A stretch of 64,000 nucleotides of DNA from Pseudomonas sp. Irchel 3E20 (GCF_900187645.1 NZ_FYEE01000005.1:186001-250000), one strand, 5' to 3'; shown: positions 9,420 through 18,376, counted from the stretch's first letter. Notes: a model not told the origin generated them from the sequence alone. Made by a program: numbers and translations.

Positions 9420-10526
9420 ATGACCACTTTGCACAGCACCCCGCGCGCTGACGGCTTCTACATGCCGGCCGAGTGGGCGCCGCAGACTCAGGCCTGGATG
9501 ATCTGGCCCGAGCGCCCGGACAACTGGCGCCTGGGCGGCAAGCCCGCGCAGGCCGCCCACGTTGCGGTGGCCAAGGCCATCGCGCGCTTCGAGCCGGTGA
9601 CGGTAGCGGTGTCGGCGGCGCAATACGAAAACGCCCGGGCGCGCCTGGACGTGCCCAATATCCGCGTGGTCGAGATGTCCAGCGACGACGCTTGGGTGCG
9701 TGACACCGGGCCGACCTTCGTCATCAACAACGACGGCCAGGTGCGCGGCGTGCACTGGGACTTCAATGCCTGGGGCGGGTTTGACGGCGGCCTGTATGCG
9801 CCGTGGAACCGCGATTGCCAGGTGGGCAGCAAGATCCTCGAAATCGAACGGGCCGCGCGCTACCGCACCGAGGGTTTTGTGCTGGAGGGCGGCTCGATCC
9901 ACGTCGATGGCGAAGGCACCCTGATTACCACCGAGGAATGCCTGCTCAACCGCAATCGCAATGCGCACCTGAGCCGCGAAGAGATCGAAGCGGTGCTTGG
10001 CGCTCATCTGGCTGTGGATAAAGTCATCTGGCTGCCCGATGGCCTGTTCAACGACGAAACCGACGGCCATGTGGATAACTTCTGCTGCTACGTGCGCCCC
10101 GGCGAAGTGCTGCTGGCCTGGACGGACGACCCGCAAAACCCCAACTACCCGCGCTGCCAGGCCGCGCTGAAGGTGCTGGAAACCACCACCGACGCCAAGG
10201 GCCGCACCTTGGTGGTGCACAAGATGCCGATTCCGGGGCCGCTGTACGCGACCGCAGAAGAGTGTGCCGGGGTGGACGCAGTGGAAGGCAGCCAGGAGCG
10301 CAACCCGTCGGTGCGCCTGGCCGGGTCCTACGTCAACTTCCTGATCGTCAACGGCGGCATCATTGCGCCGAGTTTCGACGACCCGTTGGACGAGCCGGCG
10401 CGCGAGATTCTCCAGGCGCTGTTCCCCCAGCACGAAGTGGTCATGGTGCCGGGGCGCGAGTTGTTACTGGGTGGCGGCAATATTCACTGCCTTACCCAAC
10501 AACAGCCTGCGCCGCACAAAGAGTGA
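9420..10526 (+). CDS. aguA: Agmatine deiminase
   Basis: Converts agmatine to N-carbamoylputrescine and ammonia, feeding AguB. The product has 368 residues, the usual family length. It is a pentein/PAD-fold enzyme with [20 protein letters not shown] around 157 and the nucleophile Cys in GGNIHCLTQ near 357. The start at 9420 ([16 protein letters not shown]) matches the family; the open frame extends upstream only because it overlaps aguB. The two genes let the cell use agmatine as a carbon and nitrogen source and make putrescine. Confidence 0.95.
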   Translation: MTTLHSTPRADGFYMPAEWAPQTQAWMIWPERPDNWRLGGKPAQAAHVAVAKAIARFEPVTVAVSAAQYENARARLDVPNIRVVEMSSDDAWVRDTGPTFVINNDGQVRGVHWDFNAWGGFDGGLYAPWNRDCQVGSKILEIERAARYRTEGFVLEGGSIHVDGEGTLITTEECLLNRNRNAHLSREEIEAVLGAHLAVDKVIWLPDGLFNDETDGHVDNFCCYVRPGEVLLAWTDDPQNPNYPRCQAALKVLETTTDAKGRTLVVHKMPIPGPLYATAEECAGVDAVEGSQERNPSVRLAGSYVNFLIVNGGIIAPSFDDPLDEPAREILQALFPQHEVVMVPGRELLLGGGNIHCLTQQQPAPHKE

Positions 10527-10597
10527 GTGAGGTTGTAACAGCCGGTGTCGCCGCCAAGGCGCCGCCGGTGCCCGGCCAACCCCGGTAGAAGTAACCA

Positions 10598-10630
10598 AAC
10601 CCGCAGCCGGCCTGAGCTGCGGGTTTTTTT
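10598..10630 (+). terminator. Rho-independent terminator of aguBA
   Basis: An 8-bp GC stem (CCCGCAGC / GCTGCGGG) with a short loop is followed by seven T residues. It lies 70 bases after the aguA stop on the same strand. Confidence 0.9.
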
Positions 10631-10761
10631 ATGTCGATCGTCAGACAATCCCCTGCCTTGGCACAGCTCTTGTATCTGCCTTTAGCGTTAATCCAGGCTG
10701 CGACGTTCTGTCATATAGCTTGGATAAGTTGGCCGCTCACAAACCAGGAGAGTGCGTTGAA

Positions 10762-10974
10762 ATGGACGCCAAATTGAATATGGTCTGCGAGCGAACACTG
10801 CATCCCCTGGCAATAAATCGCGAATCGCTCCAGGTTCTGGCGCGATGGTTGAAGTCCAATGGAGCGCGCCGGGTTGCCTACAGCGACTCGCGCCGGACGA
10901 TGATCGAGCGTTACCCGGTTGGGTTGTTCAGCGAAGCTGAAATCCAGGCGCTGTGGGATGTGATGCAAGGATAG
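10762..10974 (+). CDS. Small conserved-looking protein of unknown function
   Basis: A 70-residue product starting MDAKLNMVCERTLHPLAINR and ending AEIQALWDVMQG. The ATG at 10762 has AGGAG 11 bases upstream; a longer frame from 10720 has no good ribosome site. It lies between two strong terminators (10598-10630 and 10992-11023), so it is its own transcription unit, which supports a real gene. The sequence is soluble, slightly basic, with no membrane segment, and I recognise no domain. Confidence 0.65.
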   Translation: MDAKLNMVCERTLHPLAINRESLQVLARWLKSNGARRVAYSDSRRTMIERYPVGLFSEAEIQALWDVMQG

Positions 10975-10991
10975 ACATCAACGGATTGGTA

Positions 10992-11023
10992 CAAGCGCTG
11001 CCCGGATGGCAGCGCTTTTTTTT
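10992..11023 (+). terminator. Rho-independent terminator
   Basis: AAGCGCTGCC / GGCAGCGCTT forms a 10-bp stem with a four-base loop, followed by a T run. It ends the small-protein transcript just upstream. Confidence 0.92.
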
Positions 11024-11090
11024 GTTCAGGATTTGCCATTTACCATCCCCGCAGATCCCTCCCTGTGGGTTTTGAGCGCCACCCACTGCA

Positions 11091-11170
11091 GTGGGAGCGG
11101 GCTTGCCCGCGATGAGGCCCGCCTATTCACTGGCCAGGCTGGCGCCATTGCGGGCAAGGCCCGCTCCCAC
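11091..11170. repeat. REP pair (inverted)
   Basis: GTGGGAGCGGGCTTGCCCGC (11091-11110) and its near-inverse ending GGCCCGCTCCCAC (to 11170) flank a 35-base spacer. This is the common P. fluorescens-type REP doublet. It lies downstream of the TonB receptor stop codon and after the small-protein terminator. Confidence 0.9.
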
Positions 11171-11193
11171 AGGTTTGCCTGGGGTTTTGGGGT

Positions 11194-13305
11194 TTAGAAG
11201 CTATAGGTTCCCGTCACCACCAGGCTGCGCGGTGCGCCGGGTTGGATTTGCGCGGCGCTGGTGGCCGAGGCGTAGTAGGTGCGGTCGGTGATGTTGTTCA
11301 GTGCCGCGCGCAGGTCCCAGTCTTTCTGGCGCAAGCCCACCAACGCATCCCAACGGCCGTAGCCGGGTAGTACGGTGGTGTTGGCGTTGTCGGCGAAGCG
11401 GTCGCCTTCCAGGGTCAGGCCGGTTTCGGCGTACCAGCCCATGTGTGGTTTCCAGGTCAGGAACAGGCTGCCATTGCGCTTGGCCACGTTGTTGATGCGT
11501 TTGCCTTCCTGGCCGTTGTTGTCCTTGACGATGGTGGCGTCTTGCACACCGATGCCGCCACGTAAGTACCAGTTGCCGGTGATGTTGCCCGCGGCCGTCA
11601 GCTCGATGCCGCGTGAGCGCTGCATACCGCTGAGCACGGTTTTGGTGGGGTCGTCCGGGTCGGTGGTGCGGCGGTTGTAGAGTTCCAGTTCATACACCGC
11701 CAGGGTGGTGCTCAGGCGTTCGTCGAGCCAGTCGCTCTTGACTCCGATTTCTTTCTGCTTGGTCAGCTCCGGGCTCAGGTCGTTGGTATTGCCGGCCGCG
11801 CCCGGGGTGATGCCGATCAGGCCGCCGCCCACCGGGGAGAAGGTCTTGGTCCAGGAGGCGTAGAAAGAGTGGTCCTGCAACGGCGTCCAGACCACGCCCA
11901 GCCGTGGGCTGGTGCTGTGGCTGTCGCGGTCCTCGGTGAGGCGGGTGAGGTTGTTGGTGGACTCGATATCGAAGGTGTCGTAGCGCAGGCCGGCCAGCAG
12001 TTGCCATTGATCGTTGAGGCGCAGTTGGTCTTGCACATACACCGCGCGGCTTTCGACTTCGGTATGGCTGCTGCTGAACAGTGTCATGGCGCCGCGATGC
12101 ACCAGGCTGCGATCGGGGTTGTACAGGTCCAGGCCCGGTACCGGCAGCACATTGGCGCCTTTGGTGGCGGCGTTGTACAGGGTCGGGTCGCGGCGTTGGC
12201 TGCCCAGTTCCAGGCCGGTGAGCAGGCGATGCTCCAGGCCGAAGGTGTCGAAGCCACCCTCCAGCTCCAGGTTGTTGTAGACGTTGCGGGTGGTGAGGTC
12301 CTGCTGCCAGTGCTGGCGGGTGACCTTGCCGGTTTTTTTGTCGTAGCCGGTCTGGTAGGTGTTATCGAAGTCGCTGTTGAGCTTGAACACGCCCAGGGTG
12401 TGGCGCAGTTGCCAGTTGTCGGCCAACTCGTAGCTGAGCTTGGAGCGCAGGGACTGGGATTTGTCGTCGATAAAATCGTGTTCGCCGCCGTAGGTGGTGT
12501 CGCGGCCCACGTCCGCCGGGCGCCCGTTGATGCCGGGGATGCCACGGTCGGGGGTGCGGTTGTAACGGCTGTATTCGTACTGCACCAGCCAATTCAGCTC
12601 GGGGGTCAATTGCCAGCTCATGGACGGGGCGAACAACTGGCGGTTGCCGTCCACGCCATCGCGAAAGCTGTTCTGGTCCTCGTTGCCCATGTTCAGGCGC
12701 AGGCTGAGGTTGTCGCTGGGGTCGGTGCTCAGGTCGGCGTAGAGGCTGCGCAGGTCTTCGCTACCGCCCTGTGCTTCAAGGGTGGAGCGGCGGCCGAACT
12801 GCGGCAGTTTGCTCACCCGGTTGATGATCCCGCCCTGGCTGCCACGGCCATAGAGCACCGCCGCCGGGCCCTTGAGCACGTCTACCCGCTCGATGTTGTG
12901 CAGATCGCGCTTGTACTGGCTGTCGTCGCGGATACCGTCCAGGTAGAAGTCGTTGCTGGCGTCGAAACCGCGGATGCGCAGGCTGTCGAAGCGGGTGTCG
13001 GCGCCGCTGCTGATATTGGGTTGGCCGCTCAACGCCTTGCCCAAATCGTTGTTGCCGTAGTCCATGACATTGGCGGTTTTCACCGAATCAATCGCTTGCG
13101 GCACGTAGCGCACAGGCGTGGCGGTGCGGGTCGCGGTGCTGGTTTGCTTGACGCGTGGGTCGTCGTCCGGCGTATCGGCTTGGGCACTGATGGCGGTGGC
13201 GGGCAATACGGTGGTGGCGGCACTGGCAAAACCGGCGCACAGCAAAGTGCAAAGCCCAAGGGAAACGGGCGAAAAGCGGAAAGGGGCAGGCATCGGAAAA
13301 CGCAT
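11194..13305 (-). CDS. TonB-dependent siderophore receptor
   Basis: Outer-membrane beta-barrel for ferric-siderophore uptake, 703 residues. A signal peptide (about 1-29, ending SAATT) is followed by a plug domain with VDVLKGPAAVLYGRGSQGG near 140-160 and a barrel ending in the aromatic C-terminus VVTGTYSF. It has no FecA-type N-terminal signalling domain, so it probably lacks its own sigma/anti-sigma switch. The plug sequence DASNDFYLDGIRDDSQY resembles catecholate (Fiu/FiuA-like) receptors, but the ligand is not certain. A second Met at 13293 is an alternative start. A possible Fur site lies upstream at 13333-13357. No siderophore synthesis gene is nearby. Confidence 0.9.
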   Translation of the reverse strand: MRFPMPAPFRFSPVSLGLCTLLCAGFASAATTVLPATAISAQADTPDDDPRVKQTSTATRTATPVRYVPQAIDSVKTANVMDYGNNDLGKALSGQPNISSGADTRFDSLRIRGFDASNDFYLDGIRDDSQYKRDLHNIERVDVLKGPAAVLYGRGSQGGIINRVSKLPQFGRRSTLEAQGGSEDLRSLYADLSTDPSDNLSLRLNMGNEDQNSFRDGVDGNRQLFAPSMSWQLTPELNWLVQYEYSRYNRTPDRGIPGINGRPADVGRDTTYGGEHDFIDDKSQSLRSKLSYELADNWQLRHTLGVFKLNSDFDNTYQTGYDKKTGKVTRQHWQQDLTTRNVYNNLELEGGFDTFGLEHRLLTGLELGSQRRDPTLYNAATKGANVLPVPGLDLYNPDRSLVHRGAMTLFSSSHTEVESRAVYVQDQLRLNDQWQLLAGLRYDTFDIESTNNLTRLTEDRDSHSTSPRLGVVWTPLQDHSFYASWTKTFSPVGGGLIGITPGAAGNTNDLSPELTKQKEIGVKSDWLDERLSTTLAVYELELYNRRTTDPDDPTKTVLSGMQRSRGIELTAAGNITGNWYLRGGIGVQDATIVKDNNGQEGKRINNVAKRNGSLFLTWKPHMGWYAETGLTLEGDRFADNANTTVLPGYGRWDALVGLRQKDWDLRAALNNITDRTYYASATSAAQIQPGAPRSLVVTGTYSF

Positions 13306-13332
13306 CCAAATATGTGAAAAACAGAAGAGGGT

Positions 13333-13357
13333 GCGAATGATAATGCGTGCTATTTAC
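13333..13357 (-). promoter_or_regulatory. Possible Fur box of the TonB receptor
   Basis: GCGAATGATAATGCGTGCTA lies 28-50 bases upstream of the receptor start. It matches the hexamer pattern GATAAT-type Fur box at 11 of 19 positions. The location fits iron repression, but the match is only moderate. Confidence 0.45.
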
Positions 13358-13370
13358 TCTGGTTAATTAT

Positions 13371-13876
13371 TATTGATTGGCTGTGCAATTTAGATGTTTC
13401 GTTATGTTTCTGCGGTCTTTGATGCACAGGGCAAGGGCTTTCAGCCATTTTTACCAGGGGCGTAACAGACAAAAACCCGACACGGTATTTTTCTAAAACG
13501 ATGGCAGGGCTAGGCTGCTGCTGCGGTTGCAACCCGCGGCCTTTAGCCGCGCGCTGGCGTGCGTCAGCCGTGCTGCACTGGCCGACCCTGTAAAAGAAAG
13601 CCGCGCCTTATTGGCCTGGCTTTGCGGGCAGGGTTTCTCGACCTTGGCGCTGGAACAGGACGGCCATTTCCAGCTGATCGATATTGGCCCCTGCTTGGGT
13701 AAACCCGCAGTGTTCGCGGCTTGGCAGCGCAAGTCCTGGGGCCGCATCGACACCCCTTTTCAGCGCCCGCGCTGGTGTGCGAAGACGCGGGCTGTGGCGA
13801 CGCAGCAGCGCAGGCTTGAGTATTCGACCCGGCTAGGTGTAGGTCACGTCTGGCAGCCTTATAAGAAATTGGCCTA
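13371..13876 (+). other. Gene-poor stretch with an uncertain, possibly decayed, reading frame
   Basis: No confident gene here. An open frame 13527-13880 (plus) could start only at TTG and would encode 117 residues (RALLAWLCGQGFSTLALEQD and so on) with no domain I recognise. In another frame, a 29-residue ORF from ATG 13501 begins MAGLGCCCGCN, faintly like the N-terminus of CobE-type cobalamin proteins. The two frames together could be a frameshifted remnant. The minus-strand frames look like antisense shadows. Evidence is weak in all cases. Confidence 0.25.
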
Positions 13877-13896
13877 TTGACAGAAGATTCATGAAA

Positions 13897-13937
13897 TTGA
13901 CACGTCGTTGAGGGCGCGGATAGGATTCGCCTCAACG
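13897..13937 (+). promoter_or_regulatory. Promoter overlapped by an inverted repeat, upstream of the OprD gene
   Basis: TTGACA (13897-13902), an 18-base spacer and TAGGAT (13921-13926) form a sigma-70-like promoter. A perfect 8-bp inverted repeat CGTTGAGG (13906-13913) / CCTCAACG (13930-13937) covers the spacer and -10 region, so it could be an operator that blocks RNA polymerase. Confidence 0.5.
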
Positions 13938-13973
13938 CCTGTGGCTATAAGCCATATATCAAAATAATAAGAG

Positions 13974-14007
13974 GTCCGCCGCGTTGGTTCGTGGGGCGGG
14001 CTTTTTT
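13974..14007 (+). terminator. Terminator or attenuator in the OprD leader
   Basis: GTCCGCC (13974-13980) pairs with GGCGGGC (13995-14001), seven base pairs, followed directly by six T residues. It lies between the promoter at about 13900-13930 and the porin ATG at 14090. It either ends a roughly 75-nt RNA or attenuates the porin transcript. Confidence 0.65.
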
Positions 14008-14089
14008 ATTTAGGGCCGGGAAAAAGAGCGTTCAAACGCCTCCCTGTCTGCCGTCACAGCGCGTATCAACCCGAAATAAGGAAAATAAT

Positions 14090-15376
14090 ATGTTGAATAA
14101 GCGGATCGGTCTGATCGCACTGGGGATTTTGAGCGCAACAGCCACTCAGGCAATGGCTAACGAACAAGCCCAGGCTAAGGGCTTCGTTGAAGACAGCAGC
14201 CTGAACGTGCTGCTGCGTAACGCCTACATCAATCGCGACAAGAAAGACGGCAACCGTGACCAGCGTGAATGGGGCCAAGGCTTCATCGGCACGTTCAAGT
14301 CCGGCTTCACCCAAGGCACCGTCGGCGTGGGCGTTGACGCCTTCGGCCTGTACGGCGTGCGCCTGGACAAAGGCAGCCACAGCGGTGGCGGCGGTATCGA
14401 CTTCTTCAAATTGGGCGACAGCGGCAACCCGGCCGGCGACCTGGCCAAGGCCGGCGCGGCAGTGAAGTTCCGCTTGTCCAGCACCACCCTGACCTACGGC
14501 GACCAAATGCCGGCCCTGCCGGTGCTGAACTACGACAACGGTCGCCTGTTGCCAGAGAGCTACACCGGTACCCTGATTACTTCCAAAGAAATCGAAGGCC
14601 TGGAACTGAACGCCGGCCGCTTCACCGCCGAATCGCGTAAAAGCGCCGAAGGCCACGACAGCGGTGGCCTGAAGTCGATCAACGTATTGGGCGGTAGCTA
14701 CCAGTTCACCGAACAGTTCAAGGGCGCGCTGTACGCTTCCGACGTCGAAGACGTGCTGAAGAAGCAGTACATCAACCTCAACTACGTGTTCCCGCTGGCC
14801 ACTGACCAGTCCCTGACTCTGGACTTCAACGGCTATCGCAGCAAGTTGGACAGCTCCTACGTCAAAGACAACGGCCTGACCGGCGACGACAACAAAATCT
14901 GGAGCCTGGCGGCCACCTACGCCCTCGGCGCTCACTCGTTCACCCTGGCGCACCAGCGCAGCACCGGCGACGCCAACACCGGCTACCCGTACGGCGGCTA
15001 CCAGAACACAGGTCGCGTCGGTGACGGTGGCAACACCATCTACCTGGCCAACTCCTACTGGTCTGACTTCAACGCCGAAGACGAGCGCAGCTGGCAGTTG
15101 GGCTACGGTCTGGACTTCACCACCTTCGGTGTGCCGGGCCTGAGCTACAACTTCGCCTACGTGCGTGGCGACAACATCACCACCTCCACCAGCACCGGTG
15201 GTACCGAGCGCGAAATCTTCAACCAGTTCAAGTACGTGGTCCAAAGCGGCCCGGCCAAAGACCTGAGCGTAAGGCTGCGTAGCTCCATCCTGCGGGTGTC
15301 GCAAAAATCGGCTGAATACAACGACAGCGGTAACGAGCTGCGTGTGTTCGTCGACTACCCGATCAACGTGTTCTGA
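14090..15376 (+). CDS. OprD-family outer-membrane porin
   Basis: Substrate-specific porin of 428 residues. The signal peptide (MLNKRIGLIALGILSATATQ, cleavage after AMA near 23) is followed by the typical OprD N-terminus GFVEDSSLNVLLRNAYINRD and the strand pattern with QEW-like REWGQGF and FKSGFTQGTVGVGVDAFG. It ends FVDYPINVF with a terminal Phe, as the BAM machinery needs. AATAAGGAAA serves as ribosome site. Family members take up basic amino acids, peptides or small aromatic acids; the neighbours do not tell which. It has its own promoter region and terminator. Confidence 0.93.
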   Translation: MLNKRIGLIALGILSATATQAMANEQAQAKGFVEDSSLNVLLRNAYINRDKKDGNRDQREWGQGFIGTFKSGFTQGTVGVGVDAFGLYGVRLDKGSHSGGGGIDFFKLGDSGNPAGDLAKAGAAVKFRLSSTTLTYGDQMPALPVLNYDNGRLLPESYTGTLITSKEIEGLELNAGRFTAESRKSAEGHDSGGLKSINVLGGSYQFTEQFKGALYASDVEDVLKKQYINLNYVFPLATDQSLTLDFNGYRSKLDSSYVKDNGLTGDDNKIWSLAATYALGAHSFTLAHQRSTGDANTGYPYGGYQNTGRVGDGGNTIYLANSYWSDFNAEDERSWQLGYGLDFTTFGVPGLSYNFAYVRGDNITTSTSTGGTEREIFNQFKYVVQSGPAKDLSVRLRSSILRVSQKSAEYNDSGNELRVFVDYPINVF

Positions 15377-15416
15377 TGAACGCGTGTGTGACGCTGACCT
15401 GAGGGCTGGCTGAACG

Positions 15417-15447
15417 AAAAAACCCCGACTGGTTCGGGGTTTTTTTA
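15417..15447 (+). terminator. Rho-independent terminator of the OprD gene
   Basis: AAACCCCGA and TCGGGGTTT form a stem around a CTGGT loop, followed by a T run, 40 bases after the porin stop. Confidence 0.93.
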
Positions 15448-15579
15448 TGTGTGATGGTCGTGCAATGGCCAGTCGACTGTGTGTGGTCTACGCTTGCGAA
15501 ATGCCATTAATGAGCCCTGATCTCGCCGTTTATATGGATAGGAGGCGCTAGCGCCATCGGCGGCAGAGAAGGGCGGCAT

Positions 15580-16707
15580 ATGCACAAAGACCATAGGTTT
15601 CATGCGTTGGACAGTTTTCGCGGGCTTTGCGCATTGGCGGTGGTGGTCTACCACTTGCGCATCTACGACAGCTTTACCGAGTTGGCTTTCTTTCGGCATT
15701 CCTACGCCTTGGTGTCGTTCTTTTTCGTGTTAAGCGGGTTTGTCCTGACCCATGTTTATGGTTCAAGGATGGCGTTCAATTTCAGGCACTTTTTCATCTC
15801 CCGAACCTTTCGCCTGTTTCCGCTGCATATCTTCATGCTGGGGATATTTATTGTTTTGGAGTTTGGCAAGGTCCTCGCCTATGACCAGGGCATGTCGTTC
15901 AATCACGAACCTTTTAGTGGTAAGTCTGCACCTGCGCAAATATTGCCCAATTTGTTCTTGCTGCAATCCTGGACGCACTGGACCAATCCGCTGTCGTTCA
16001 ACTTCCCGGCGTGGAGTATCAGCATCGAGTACTACACCTACATGCTGTTTGCCCTGACCCTTGCCCTGACCGGCCAGCGCCGCTTTTTCCTTTGGCTGGC
16101 CCTGTGTGGCTGGGCGTTTGCGCTGATCTATCGGCAGAACGAGTTCTTTACCCAAGAGGCATTGCGCGGGGTGTTCTGCTTTTTCGCCGGGGCGCTGTGT
16201 TATCGGCTTTTTGCTGTTGTGGCCGGCCGGGTAAAACCGCGGTTCATGGTTTTTACGTTGATCGAGGGCGTTTCTTTGCTGGTCGCCGGGGTGTTGATGG
16301 TTGCGGATATTGAACAGAAGTTCCTGGTGGTCTGCCTGTCGTTCTGTGTGGTCGTGGTGGCATTTGCCTTCGAGGCGGGGGCGTTCTCCCGGCTGTGCAC
16401 GCAGCGCCTGTTTCGCCTGCTGGGTAAGTTGTCCTACTCCATTTATCTGACCCATGCGGCGGTGCTGTTTTGTGTCGTATCGATGTTCATGGTGCTGGAG
16501 AAAGTCTTGGGCGTGACGCTGACGTTTAACGGTGCTGAGGCCCGCCACCTGGACACCGGCAATGTGCAGTTGAACAACCTCACTGCCGCGTTGGTGGTGC
16601 TGGCCGTGGTGTTTATCTCGTCCTTCACCTATCAGTACATCGAACTCAAGGGCCAGGCGTATGGCCGCTCGCTCATCGGTCGCAAGCCGGCCCTACAGCC
16701 TTTGTAA
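15580..16707 (+). CDS. Acyltransferase 3 family membrane protein (OafA/YrhL type)
   Basis: Integral membrane O-acyltransferase of 375 residues with about ten hydrophobic segments. The N-terminal signature FHALDSFRGLCALAVVVYHL (residues about 8-27) has the conserved Arg and His of the family. Members add acetyl or other acyl groups to sugars of LPS, exopolysaccharide, peptidoglycan or macrolides. It lacks the C-terminal SGNH domain found in some relatives. It stands alone after the porin terminator, so the acceptor is unknown. The ribosome site (AGGGCGG) is weak and close. Confidence 0.88.
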   Translation: MHKDHRFHALDSFRGLCALAVVVYHLRIYDSFTELAFFRHSYALVSFFFVLSGFVLTHVYGSRMAFNFRHFFISRTFRLFPLHIFMLGIFIVLEFGKVLAYDQGMSFNHEPFSGKSAPAQILPNLFLLQSWTHWTNPLSFNFPAWSISIEYYTYMLFALTLALTGQRRFFLWLALCGWAFALIYRQNEFFTQEALRGVFCFFAGALCYRLFAVVAGRVKPRFMVFTLIEGVSLLVAGVLMVADIEQKFLVVCLSFCVVVVAFAFEAGAFSRLCTQRLFRLLGKLSYSIYLTHAAVLFCVVSMFMVLEKVLGVTLTFNGAEARHLDTGNVQLNNLTAALVVLAVVFISSFTYQYIELKGQAYGRSLIGRKPALQPL

Positions 16708-16924
16708 AGAAATAAACCTGATGCAAATCAATTTGATACGCATTTCCTGGGCGTTGAGATACAAAACATTTCAAAACTCCCATGTACAGACGCCAAACGC
16801 CGGGCGTAATTTCTCCTACAAGCTGTGCGCTCACACCTGCAAGCGCTGTAAAGGAATTCAGCCTGTAGCACGTCCGGATCGACTACCCACGGGCGGGCAC
16901 ATATAACAATAGAGGGAGCTATCC

Positions 16925-17368
16925 GTGAACTGCATTTTCTGTGCAATTGTCTCCGGTCACCTACCAGCCAGCGTTGTCTACGAAGACGACCAGTGCCTGG
17001 CATTTCTCTCCATTCAGCCGATCACACCCGGCCATGTTCTCGTCATCCCCAAGGCCCATGCCAGTGGCCTGGCCGACATTGCTCCCGATACCTGCGGCCA
17101 CATGATGCGCATTGGCCAGAAGATGGCCGCCGCGCTACGCAACAGCGGCTTGCTGCTCGATGAGACCCCCTGCGAAGGCATCAACCTGCTGCTGTGCGAT
17201 GGCGCCGTGGCGGGTCAAACCGTTGGCCACGCGCACCTGCATGTGCTGGCCCGGTACGTGGATGATGGTTTCAACCTGGCCCATGCCAACCTGGCAACCG
17301 CACCGTTTGAAGTACTGAGCGAGCGGGCGGCGCGTATCCGTGAATCTTTGAAGTTGCTGTCAGCGTAA
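16925..17368 (+). CDS. HIT-family protein (nucleotide hydrolase)
   Basis: Histidine-triad protein of 147 residues with GTG start and a good AGGGAG ribosome site. The N-terminal CIFC is the first half of the usual zinc site. The catalytic HxHxHxx motif is GHAHLHVLAR near residue 100-110. HIT enzymes cleave nucleoside phosphoramidates, dinucleoside polyphosphates or aminoacyl-adenylates. It lies 193 bp upstream of the acyltransferase cassette on the same strand. Co-transcription is possible but not shown. A role in clearing acyl-adenylates made by the FATP-type ligase downstream would be speculation. Confidence 0.9.
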   Translation: MNCIFCAIVSGHLPASVVYEDDQCLAFLSIQPITPGHVLVIPKAHASGLADIAPDTCGHMMRIGQKMAAALRNSGLLLDETPCEGINLLLCDGAVAGQTVGHAHLHVLARYVDDGFNLAHANLATAPFEVLSERAARIRESLKLLSA

Positions 17369-17483
17369 TACGTAGGATGCCGTTTTAGTGGCAAGACATA
17401 CCCGGGTTTTCCGGGTTCAGTTGTCTCGGCGTGCGCTGTAAATATTGATGGGCAATTCGATAACTACGCAAGGAGGCGAAGCT

Positions 17484-17492
17484 ATGTATTGA
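17484..17492 (+). other. Two-codon ORF (Met-Tyr-stop) with strong ribosome site
   Basis: AGGAGG (17471-17476) stands seven bases before ATG TAT TGA. The frame after this TGA stays open and joins in phase with the acyltransferase that starts at 17562. It is therefore either a leader minigene or an N-terminal extension cut by a stop codon. The hyphenated palindrome AACTG-TGG-CAGTT follows at 17492-17504. Confidence 0.4.
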
Positions 17493-17561
17493 ACTGTGGC
17501 AGTTGAGTTGTGCCGCTGGGCCGAGCCAAACAATACAGGTCACACTAAGAAGGGGATTCTC

Positions 17562-18338
17562 ATGTCGTCATTCGCGAGCAATAAAATTGCTTTACCTTCC
17601 GCAAGCATGCAATTGGTAAAAGATGATTCAGCCGGTTCGGCGATCTACAGCTTCTATGATTCAGTGCTTCAGGATATGTGCCAGTCCGATAAAGTCAAAG
17701 TTAGGCAGGTTATAACGCCGGCCGAATTCATCGAGCTTTCCCGTGCCCGTTATCGGTTATACGGGCAGCGCAAAGTGTATTACAAGACACTGTTCGGCGA
17801 TGCCGTGGACGACACTGTGTGCCTGGACGAATACGACCCGCGTTCTTATGTGTTCGCCTGTTATTACGACGGTGAAATTATTGGCACGCAACGTATTACG
17901 CCGTTTCCCCACGAGTCCGGCGAGTTTATCAGCCATGCTGACCTGGTGAAGTTCTCCGGGCCTAATTATGAAAATGAGTGCGTTGAACTGTCGCGCCTCA
18001 TCGTCGACAAGCATTCGCCGGTAAAAAACGTGGTCAACGCCTTGGCGATGACCGGCGCTTCGCTGGTGGCCCTGCAGGGCGGTTATAAAACCTTCATCAC
18101 CTACGTCAAGCCACGGCTGGCGCCGAAATTCGACAGTTTTGTGTTCGACCAGGACGGCATTTTCTTCCAGATCCCGGCCCGCGGCGAACATTACTACGCC
18201 CTGTACAAAGGCGATTTGCTGCCTTCGGTGACGCCGTTCTTCGGCCTGGAAAGTTGCCCCCCGGACCTGCACGACATTGACGACCTGATGCGCCACACCC
18301 TGGCCGCTCGCACCATGCGCCACTCGCTGGCGGTATGA
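17562..18338 (+). CDS. LuxI/FeeM-like N-acyltransferase
   Basis: A 258-residue GNAT-fold protein that keeps most LuxI-superfamily hallmarks: an Arg-rich RARYRLYGQRKVY helix near 58-70, the D-x-x-D pair in LDEYDP (about 89-92), Arg in IIGTQRITPF (about 111) and ExSR in CVELSRLIVD (about 141-146). LuxI makes acyl-homoserine lactones; FeeM-like relatives make N-acyl amino acids from acyl-ACP. The aromatic F/W pair of true LuxI is not conserved, and there is no LuxR neighbour, so the amine acceptor is open. The ATG at 17562 has AAGGGG upstream. An in-phase longer frame reaches back to a stop at codon 3 of a strong-SD start (17484). It is followed by SnoaL-like and HDO genes, probably as one operon. 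Confidence 0.75.
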   Translation: MSSFASNKIALPSASMQLVKDDSAGSAIYSFYDSVLQDMCQSDKVKVRQVITPAEFIELSRARYRLYGQRKVYYKTLFGDAVDDTVCLDEYDPRSYVFACYYDGEIIGTQRITPFPHESGEFISHADLVKFSGPNYENECVELSRLIVDKHSPVKNVVNALAMTGASLVALQGGYKTFITYVKPRLAPKFDSFVFDQDGIFFQIPARGEHYYALYKGDLLPSVTPFFGLESCPPDLHDIDDLMRHTLAARTMRHSLAV

Positions 18339-18376
18339 ACCCCCTAGAAAAACTAAAACGACGAGGTTGATCGAAG

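Noticed and set aside
10014..10078. TGTGGATAA sequences that match DnaA boxes (also TTATCCACA at 21551 and 31039 and inverse at 31290)
   Set aside because: They are scattered, two lie inside coding sequence, and there is no dnaA, dnaN, gidA or AT-rich unwinding region. They do not make an origin.
17562..18338. Calling the LuxI-like gene an AHL synthase outright
   Set aside because: Some hallmark residues are kept, but the aromatic pair is missing and there is no LuxR gene nearby, so the product cannot be named.
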